A DNA stretch of 14,976 nt from an uncultured Flavobacterium sp. (GTDB lineage Bacteria > Bacteroidota > Bacteroidia > Flavobacteriales > Flavobacteriaceae): assembly GCF_937876455.1 (NCBI RefSeq), contig NZ_CALFIG010000317.1, positions 1 through 14,976 of the forward strand. The letters are read 5' to 3'. Made by a program: the position numbers and the translations under genes. Shown here in pieces: positions 1 to 4,298 of this stretch; position 1 is the stretch's first letter, and each line of letters opens with the position of its first letter. A model generated the notes under the pieces. It was not told the DNA's origin and did no database searches. It worked only from the letters and a program-made list of their open reading frames with translations.

Positions 1-51
1 CCTACCTAACCCACCTTCCCCTTTTTTTATAACTACTTCTGGAAGTGCCAT
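1..51 (-). CDS. Probable phage tail sheath protein (DUF2586-like), N-terminal fragment
   Basis: The minus strand reads an ATG at 51-49 followed by 17 open codons (MALPEVVIKKGEGGLGR) to the window edge, so only the N-terminus is present. The opening pattern, a hydrophobic/basic strand followed by G-x-G-G-L-G-R, resembles what I remember of DUF2586 proteins, sheath-like tail proteins of Bacteroidota prophages. The start codon directly follows the TAA of the upstream 68-residue gene, which implies translational coupling within the late operon. A sheath would mean a contractile tail. The identification rests on 17 residues plus its place after the capsid gene, so it is tentative. Confidence 0.45.
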   Translation of the reverse strand, partial: MALPEVVIKKGEGGLGR

Positions 52-258
52 TTATTTTTTTAGGTTTTTCTTGGTTTCATTGTTTTGCAATGGAGCTATA
101 TGTTCTTTAGTAACCTCGAAGTGAATAACTCCGTGATTTGAACAGTACACAATTGCATCCATCTGGTCGGGAAAAACTTTCCCATCTTTCGTTACATAAA
201 CCGCATCTGTATTTTCAAGATGTGGTTTTGCTATTTCAATAATTTCTATTGGAATCAT
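52..258 (-). CDS. Small phage head-region protein of unknown function
   Basis: This 68-residue protein lies between the major capsid gene (its stop is 5 bp away) and the probable tail sheath gene (0 bp). I do not recognise its family. It is a small soluble protein with no signal peptide or membrane segment, one Cys-Ser-Asn-His-Gly stretch near residue 39, and a lysine/asparagine-rich C-terminus (NNETKKNLKK). Position alone suggests a head-completion, connector or capsid-accessory role, since genes between capsid and sheath often encode head-tail joining proteins. The length is short for a typical head-tail connector. The tight spacing on both sides supports it as a real gene in the late operon. 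The function is inferred from context only. Confidence 0.7.
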   Translation of the reverse strand: MIPIEIIEIAKPHLENTDAVYVTKDGKVFPDQMDAIVYCSNHGVIHFEVTKEHIAPLQNNETKKNLKK

Positions 259-263
259 GACTA

Positions 264-1190
264 TTAAGGAGCTTGAACGATTGCACCAACACCTTTTTTA
301 TCTGATCTCAATATTGTAGATCCGAAGAACACCAATGCCGACATTAAATCACCATAGTATTCAGCAAGTCTAGGATTCATGAACACATCGATTGGACCTA
401 ATGCTCTACTTACTGAGTATTTGGACCATGCAATACATGCTAAATTATCTGTTGCTGCTGCTACTGGGAATCCAGTGTTATCGATCAATGTTTTCTTAAC
501 AGGAGTAGCCGCATTATCATAAATGATAGGGAAACTATATGTTAAAATATTGAATCCATATAATTTGTTGATTACTGCATTTGGGAGAACTACCTGCCCA
601 ACAAAGAACGAACTAGTAAACGCATCAAGCTCTAAAAGCTCTAAATACATTCCATGATCCATTAAAATGTAACGCTCATCTTGTGGTACTAAATCTCGAT
701 CGAATACAAGTTTTAAGTTTGATAAATCTTGTTTAGTAAGTTTCTTTCTTGTTCCTGTAGCTCCCGGAGCAAGTGTTGTACCAGCTGCACCAGTTGTACG
801 AATGATACGTGCTGCATCTGAAGCACCACTTACAGCCCAATCAAAAGCTACCTGACGGCCAATTCTATCTTTTAATTTAGAAATATGTTCGCCCATTATC
901 TCCTGACGTTTGTCATAAGATATTTGCATTGTTTCTAAATCAGAAACAACAATAGGATCTGTGCTATAATCAAGAATTTGATATGTAAGTTCAGTATCTG
1001 TTCTGCTTCCTATTGGAGCAGGAAGTACCGTTCTGCTTTTTACTACATTAGGTATTGAACCAGCTTGTGGTATATGTACCGTTTTGTTGTAGATGTATGA
1101 TGAGTGATCCTTTGAATAAGTAGCAAACTCAATACCTTGGAATAGATTTGGTTGTATATCATCAATCCAAAGTTCTCTTTCTAATGCCAT
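264..1190 (-). CDS. Phage major capsid protein (HK97-fold type)
   Basis: This 308-residue protein is predicted to form the icosahedral shell. The composition and layout are typical of major capsid proteins: an extended N-terminal arm (about residues 1-50), a region of strand and polar helix where residues 70-110 read like the spine helix (SDLETMQISYDKRQEIMGEHI), an Ala/Gly/Thr-rich loop near residues 120-150, and a C-terminal half with an L-D-x-x-x-SSFFVGQVVLPN stretch and a final MSALVFFGSTILRSDKKG strand. The length fits the family, which usually runs 280-400 residues. It follows the protease/scaffold and a small beta protein, the standard head-gene order. The start is preceded by an A-rich leader rather than a Shine-Dalgarno site, normal for Bacteroidota. 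Fold assignment is by gene order and sequence feel, not by alignment. Confidence 0.82.
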   Translation of the reverse strand: MALERELWIDDIQPNLFQGIEFATYSKDHSSYIYNKTVHIPQAGSIPNVVKSRTVLPAPIGSRTDTELTYQILDYSTDPIVVSDLETMQISYDKRQEIMGEHISKLKDRIGRQVAFDWAVSGASDAARIIRTTGAAGTTLAPGATGTRKKLTKQDLSNLKLVFDRDLVPQDERYILMDHGMYLELLELDAFTSSFFVGQVVLPNAVINKLYGFNILTYSFPIIYDNAATPVKKTLIDNTGFPVAAATDNLACIAWSKYSVSRALGPIDVFMNPRLAEYYGDLMSALVFFGSTILRSDKKGVGAIVQAP

Positions 1191-1231
1191 ATAACTTTAT
1201 TTTTTTATAGGTTTTGTTAAATTTTTTAATA

Positions 1232-1576
1232 TTAATTTACTTGTTTATTTGCTGCAACAGCATTAAAAGCAGTACCGTCATAAATAAACATTTGAGAAAA
1301 TGTTTTCCCAGCTACCCCTGTGATTATTGTTTGTCCAGATGTGAAACCAGTTCCAAAAGTTACTGTCTCAGTAGCTGTAGTAGTTACCTGTACAAATATT
1401 TTAGCACCAACTCGTAATTGAGTACCTAGTGTTAGGTTCAATGTGATGTTACCAGTAAGTGTAGGAGGTTTAATAAAAGTTTCCCAAACATTTACTGTAA
1501 TTGCTTGGGCTCCTGTTGCTGTTAATGTAGGTGCTGTTATTAAAGCAAAAGGTGAATTTATTTCCATTGTAGGCAT
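1232..1576 (-). CDS. Small beta-rich phage protein, candidate capsid decoration protein
   Basis: This 114-residue protein lies between the protease/scaffold gene (20 bp gap) and the capsid gene (41 bp gap). The sequence is almost entirely Thr, Val, Ala, Gly, Asn and Ile in alternating strand-like patterns (LTGNITLNLTLGTQLRVGAK, VTTTATETVTFGTGFTSG), with no Lys/Glu-rich helix, membrane segment or signal peptide. It ends with an F-I-Y-D-G-T-A-F-N motif, seen in phage trimeric or surface beta proteins. Small beta proteins directly before the capsid gene are often capsid decoration (cement) or head-fibre proteins, which is my inference here. A second possible start is Met4 (1565-1567), and either would give a similar protein. 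I do not recognise a named family. Confidence 0.68.
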   Translation of the reverse strand: MPTMEINSPFALITAPTLTATGAQAITVNVWETFIKPPTLTGNITLNLTLGTQLRVGAKIFVQVTTTATETVTFGTGFTSGQTIITGVAGKTFSQMFIYDGTAFNAVAANKQVN

Positions 1577-1596
1577 ATCTTTATATTAGGTTTTGG

Positions 1597-2730
1597 TTAT
1601 TTATTTCTTGATTCTTTATATTCATTTAATAATCGATTGTACTCAGAGGGATCCTCTTTTTGTAATCGCGCTAACTCTTTTGGATTCTCTTTACTTAGAT
1701 CGTAAAAGTTCTTAGGCTTTTCAGTTGCTACACCTGTTGCTTGGTTTTTGTAGTCAGGTAGTTTTGCAGATTTTTTGATGCTAAGACTATTGATTACTTT
1801 TTTAAACCCATCATAATTATTCATAGCCATTTCCACTGACTCGGCTTTTTGCTCTTCTGGGATTAATCCTTGCTCTATGAATCCCTCTACTAGCTCTTCC
1901 GCTTTTGCTTTGCTAGCTTCTTTCTGAGCATTTTCCATCTCAGCTACTTTCTTCGCTAATTCCTCTTTCTCAGATTTAAGAGATTCTAGTTCAGCTTTTA
2001 CAGCATCTAATTCAGCAGATGTATTGGCTACCTCCTGAACCTGTTTATTTTTATCTTCCATTACATTTTTCGGTTTTGTATATGTTGTAAATTGATTTAC
2101 TACTTCTTGAAATTTTGAATAGAATGCATTTTGGATCATTTGCTTTCTACCTGTGTCTACTTTCTTATCAAAGAATCCATGAGTCATTGCCTCATCAGCA
2201 GTAAGCCATGTTTCTTGAGTCATCATATTGTCTATTAATTCTGGAGTGATCCCAGATGAATTACTAAGTACTGTTACAAGTGAATTTTTTATTTTACCTA
2301 AGACCTCTATGTCTTTCTCGGACATATTTTCTGATCCAAAGGATGGATCATGGAGCATGAATATGGAATAGTCATATGCATATCTGGTTTTACCAGCCAT
2401 AGCAATAATTCCAGCTATACTTCCAGCGACAAACTCATTATAAGTGTCTACCTTGGCTCCTGATTCATTGGCGTTTTGAATGGCTGAATAGATGGAATAT
2501 CCATCGATCACAGATCCGCCATAACTGTTGATTCGGACGTTAATTTTGCGAACTCCGTTAGCAAGTAAATTATCAAGTTCTCGAGCAAAAAGATTCCCAT
2601 CGATCCCTTCTTTAGAGCCATCTTCATTGATAGTTACACCTATGTTTCCATACAGTAATCCATCAGCTGAATCCTGACCTGTTCTATTGAAATAGTTATA
2701 ACTTTCAAATAAAGACATCTGCCCTTGCAT
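1597..2730 (-). CDS. ClpP-like prohead protease with fused scaffold-like C-terminal domain
   Basis: This 377-residue protein processes the procapsid and probably supplies the internal scaffold. Residues about 25-195 are a ClpP/crotonase-fold serine protease. N-S-Y-G-G-S-V at 68-74 is the oxyanion-loop glycine pair, AGSIAGIIAMAG at 102-113 carries the nucleophile Ser104, and MLHDPS at 125-130 carries His127. QETWLTADEA at 172-181 places Glu173 where E. coli ClpP has its catalytic Asp. Residues about 225-290 are a heptad-like Lys/Glu/Ala coiled coil, followed by a basic linker and a polar C-terminus, as expected of a scaffold. Met5 (2718) is an alternative start preceded by AAGGGCAG. Met224 (2061) could start a scaffold-only product. 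The gene heads the leftward late operon, and no portal or terminase lies upstream. Confidence 0.85.
   Translation of the reverse strand: MQGQMSLFESYNYFNRTGQDSADGLLYGNIGVTINEDGSKEGIDGNLFARELDNLLANGVRKINVRINSYGGSVIDGYSIYSAIQNANESGAKVDTYNEFVAGSIAGIIAMAGKTRYAYDYSIFMLHDPSFGSENMSEKDIEVLGKIKNSLVTVLSNSSGITPELIDNMMTQETWLTADEAMTHGFFDKKVDTGRKQMIQNAFYSKFQEVVNQFTTYTKPKNVMEDKNKQVQEVANTSAELDAVKAELESLKSEKEELAKKVAEMENAQKEASKAKAEELVEGFIEQGLIPEEQKAESVEMAMNNYDGFKKVINSLSIKKSAKLPDYKNQATGVATEKPKNFYDLSKENPKELARLQKEDPSEYNRLLNEYKESRNK
2059..2061 (-). promoter_or_regulatory. Possible internal translation start for a scaffold-only product
   Basis: An in-frame ATG encodes Met224 exactly at the boundary between the protease domain and the coiled-coil scaffold region, and it is preceded by an A-rich stretch (CCGAAAAATGTA). 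A-rich sequence upstream of the start, not a Shine-Dalgarno site, is what Bacteroidota genes usually show. Nested scaffold starts inside protease genes are established for lambda C/Nu3. The product here would be about 154 residues. This is an inference from position. Confidence 0.35.
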
Positions 2731-2735
2731 AAAGG

Positions 2736-2743
2736 CAAATTTA
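2736..2743 (-). promoter_or_regulatory. Candidate -7 box of the leftward prophage late promoter
   Basis: The minus strand reads TAAATTTG, a match to the Bacteroidota TAnnTTTG box, just upstream of the protease gene. No TTTG -33 element lies at the usual 19-21 bp distance. The inverted repeat at 2751-2767 occupies that region instead, as might be expected for an activator- or repressor-controlled phage promoter. Transcription would begin very near 2730, which would make Met1 nearly leaderless and would favour Met5 (2718) as the start. Confidence 0.35.
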
Positions 2744-2750
2744 TTTGGTA

Positions 2751-2767
2751 ACTATCTGATTGATAGT
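2751..2767. promoter_or_regulatory. 6-bp inverted repeat in the divergent intergenic region (operator candidate)
   Basis: ACTATC and GATAGT form a perfect inverted repeat around a 5-base spacer, TGATT. It sits between the divergently transcribed protease gene and the 61-residue gene, upstream of the TAAATTTG box. Its core CTGATTGATA (2756-2765) recurs exactly at 3029-3038 after the small gene. A six-base arm can occur by chance; the position and the recurrence are the reasons for listing it. Confidence 0.4.
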
Positions 2768-2773
2768 ATTTTG

Positions 2774-2803
2774 GGACAAAACAGGACAAAACAGGACAAC
2801 TAT
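2774..2803. repeat. Three tandem 10-bp repeats (GGACAAAACA type)
   Basis: GGACAAAACA occurs at 2774-2783 and 2784-2793, followed by a third copy that keeps the first six bases (GGACAACTAT, 2794-2803). The 10-bp period is one helical turn, so bound proteins would line up on one face of the DNA. The array covers the place where a -33 element would lie relative to the TATTTTTG box at 2807-2814, so it is likely a binding array for a regulator of the 61-residue gene. Arm-type recombinase sites are an alternative. Confidence 0.6.
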
Positions 2804-2806
2804 TTG

Positions 2807-2814
2807 TATTTTTG
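2807..2814 (+). promoter_or_regulatory. Candidate -7 box (TAnnTTTG) for the 61-residue gene
   Basis: TATTTTTG matches the Bacteroidota -7 consensus 19 bp before the ATG at 2834, giving a leader of roughly 12-16 bases. The usual TTTG -33 element is missing and the spacer contains the tandem 10-bp repeats, consistent with a regulated promoter. Confidence 0.5.
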
Positions 2815-2833
2815 TAAAAACTTAAATAGTACA

Positions 2834-3019
2834 ATGTCAAAATCTACAAAAAAAGATAAATGGAATATACCATTGAAGACTAGTTTAAATAAGCCAAATC
2901 ATAAAGAGTATGATGAACTAAGGAAAAAAATCGGTTATGCAACAGACGCAGAAAACATAAGAAGAATGATGTTAAAAATCATCCAACTACATAAAGATAA
3001 AATTATAAATGGCTATTAA
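2834..3019 (+). CDS. Small basic protein, candidate ribbon-helix-helix DNA-binding regulator of the prophage
   Basis: This 61-residue, lysine-rich protein is transcribed away from the prophage head genes. The reading frame stays open upstream to a TTG at 2771, but that would translate the 10-bp repeats and the promoter box, so ATG 2834 is the better start. A short polar N-terminus leads to a possible beta strand (IPLKTSLNKP, residues 12-21), a first helix (HKEYDELRKKIG) and a second helix (DAENIRRMMLKIIQLHKD). That strand-helix-helix order and length resembles ribbon-helix-helix (Arc/CopG/MetJ) repressors. The helical repeats at 2774-2803 would suit such a dimer as an operator array. I do not recognise a specific family, and the fold is inferred from pattern only. 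It is most likely a prophage gene, but it could also be the first host gene. Confidence 0.6.
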   Translation: MSKSTKKDKWNIPLKTSLNKPNHKEYDELRKKIGYATDAENIRRMMLKIIQLHKDKIINGY

Positions 3020-3028
3020 ACTTACCAG

Positions 3029-3051
3029 CTGATTGATAATAAAACAATCAG
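3029..3051. promoter_or_regulatory. 7-bp inverted repeat after the 61-residue gene (operator or weak terminator)
   Basis: CTGATTG (3029-3035) and CAATCAG (3045-3051) are perfect inverted copies with a 9-base spacer, 10 bp after the stop codon of the small gene. The stem is weak, and the nearest T-run is 11 bases further on, so a terminator role is uncertain. The left arm extends into CTGATTGATA, identical to the core at 2756-2765, which suggests a shared protein-binding site. The rest of 3052-3114 is AT-rich with nothing recognisable. The prophage/host junction should lie about here. Confidence 0.4.
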
Positions 3052-3114
3052 TGACTACTAGTTTGTTTTTAAAACAAATAAATATTAATTTAGCTTCAAC
3101 AAAACAAACTTAAA

Positions 3115-3312
3115 ATGTTGATCGCTATACTTTTCCCATTCATCTCTTTTATGATAAGAGGTAAAATACTTATCGGTATTATCTGTTTAGCTTTACAAAT
3201 TACTGTTATAGGGTGGTTACCAGCTGCTATATGGGCAGTTTCATCTTATAATAAAGAAAAAGCTGATCAGAGAACTAGTCAAATCATTGAGGCCATTAAC
3301 AATAAAAAATAA
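3115..3312 (+). CDS. Pmp3/YqaE-like small membrane protein
   Basis: This 65-residue protein has two hydrophobic segments: residues 1-13 (MLIAILFPFISFM) with the short basic turn R-G-K, and residues 18-43 (LIGIICLALQITVIGWLPAAIWAV). A charged cytoplasmic tail follows (YNKEKADQRTSQ). The L-x-x-x-G-W-L-P-A-A-I-W-A core matches the Pmp3/YqaE family signature (tllGwiPgiihA). Family members are small inner-membrane proteins often induced by stress, with an unclear molecular role. The gene ends 4 bp before the GLPGLI gene, so the two are probably co-transcribed. It is the first gene on the host side of the prophage. The N-terminus is short and starts directly in the hydrophobic segment, so it may have lost a few residues or simply be the native form. 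Confidence 0.72.
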   Translation: MLIAILFPFISFMIRGKILIGIICLALQITVIGWLPAAIWAVSSYNKEKADQRTSQIIEAINNKK

Positions 3313-3316
3313 CTAT

Positions 3317-4252
3317 ATGAAAAAAATAATTTTTGTTCTATTATGCTTAACGGGTTTTACTGCGTTAGCACAAAAAGACTTCCAAGGCATGGCAGTATAT
3401 GAATCTAAAACATCAACCGCTGATTTTACTAAAAACTTTGAAGGCAACAAAGACATTACTCCAGAAATGAAAGCTCAAATTATGGAAAGAATGAAAAAAG
3501 CATTCGAAAAAACATTTGTATTAAATTTTGATAAATCGGCGTCTATTTATAAAGAAGAAGAAAAATTAGATGCTCCAGGCCAAGGAGGAGGAATGCGCAT
3601 GATGACCTCTATGATGGGAGGTGGTGGCACCTATTACAAAAATGTAAAAGAAAAAACGTATACGGTAGATAAAGAAGTTTTTGGAAAAGAATTTTTAATT
3701 AAAGATTCCTTACCAAAGTATGAATGGGTATTGTCTCAAGAAACAAAAAAAATTGGTGATTATACTTGTTTTAAAGCAACGGCAATCACGCAACCTAGCA
3801 AAACTGATTTCAGAAACTTTAGAAGAAAAGAAGAAAAAAAAGAAGAAGTTAAAAAAGACGAAGAAAAAACTGAAACTACTAGTAAAGAAGGTGATACAAA
3901 AACAGATACTGAAAAAGTTAAAAAAACAAATTTTTTAGACGAAGTTAATTTACCAAAAGAAATTACTATTACGGCTTGGTATTGTCCTGAAATCCCAATT
4001 AATCAAGGTCCTGAAGGCTATTGGGGACTACCTGGTTTAATCATGGAAGTAAATGATGGAAAAACAAATATTCTTTGTTCAAAACTAGCACTTAACGTTA
4101 AAGAAAAAGTAGAGATTAAAGCCCCAACAAGTGGCGATAAAGTAACTCAAAAAGAATTTGACGACACCATACTAAAAAAAATGGAAGAATTTAGAGAAAT
4201 GGGTGGCGGTCCTGGTGGAAGAGGTGGCATGCAAATCAGAATAGGTAGATAA
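3317..4252 (+). CDS. GLPGLI family secreted protein
   Basis: This 311-residue exported protein belongs to the Bacteroidota GLPGLI family, whose function is unknown. A signal peptide covers residues 1-19 (MKKIIFVLLCLTGFTALA, then Q). The name-giving motif is present as EGYWGLPGLIMEVNDG, with GLPGLI at residues 237-242, and WYCPEIPINQGP lies just before it, as in other members. Two unusual tracts stand out: a Gly/Met stretch at residues 88-104 (GQGGGMRMMTSMMGGGG) and a Lys/Glu-rich tract at about 169-204. The C-terminus is again Gly-rich (GGGPGGRGG). ATG 3317 is chosen over an upstream in-frame ATG at 3287 because it begins the signal peptide and avoids overlap with the Pmp3-like gene. It is followed by a barrel protein, the usual partner, and probably works with it at the outer membrane. 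Confidence 0.93.
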   Translation: MKKIIFVLLCLTGFTALAQKDFQGMAVYESKTSTADFTKNFEGNKDITPEMKAQIMERMKKAFEKTFVLNFDKSASIYKEEEKLDAPGQGGGMRMMTSMMGGGGTYYKNVKEKTYTVDKEVFGKEFLIKDSLPKYEWVLSQETKKIGDYTCFKATAITQPSKTDFRNFRRKEEKKEEVKKDEEKTETTSKEGDTKTDTEKVKKTNFLDEVNLPKEITITAWYCPEIPINQGPEGYWGLPGLIMEVNDGKTNILCSKLALNVKEKVEIKAPTSGDKVTQKEFDDTILKKMEEFREMGGGPGGRGGMQIRIGR

Positions 4253-4264
4253 ATTAAATAATAA

Positions 4265-4284
4265 AAGTCGCTTTAGGGCGACTT
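4265..4284 (+). terminator. Hairpin between the GLPGLI and barrel genes (processing or attenuation site)
   Basis: AAGTCGC and GCGACTT pair as a perfect 7-bp stem with a 6-base loop, starting 12 bp after the GLPGLI stop and ending 14 bp before the next ATG. There is no strong T-tract after it (CAATTTGAAA), so it is unlikely to stop all transcription. It may attenuate, or set the relative amounts of the two proteins by protecting the upstream message. Confidence 0.5.
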
Positions 4285-4298
4285 CAATTTGAAATAAC

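Noticed and set aside
1214..1417. Plus-strand open frame opposite the beta-rich phage protein
   Set aside because: Cys/Ser-rich translation of the antisense of a Thr/Val-rich gene; no family features and it overlaps a well-placed phage gene.
1..2730. Contractile injection system or tailocin
   Set aside because: The presence of a capsid protein and prohead protease indicates a head-bearing phage rather than a headless particle.
2774..2803. CRISPR-like array
   Set aside because: Repeats are only 10 bp, contiguous and without spacers; no cas genes are present.
2771..2833. N-terminal extension of the 61-residue protein from a TTG codon
   Set aside because: It would translate the tandem repeats and the TATTTTTG promoter box; the ATG at 2834 is a better start.
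2640..2840. Minus-strand open frame overlapping the start of the protease gene
   Set aside because: It is a different frame that crosses the repeats and promoter region; its translation has no domain features.
3287..3316. Earlier in-frame ATG for the GLPGLI protein
   Set aside because: It overlaps the Pmp3-like gene and would place ten polar residues before a clear signal peptide that begins at 3317.
3720..3938. Lysine-rich open frame inside the GLPGLI gene
   Set aside because: It is the +1 frame of the purine-rich tract; poly-lysine content comes from A-rich codons.
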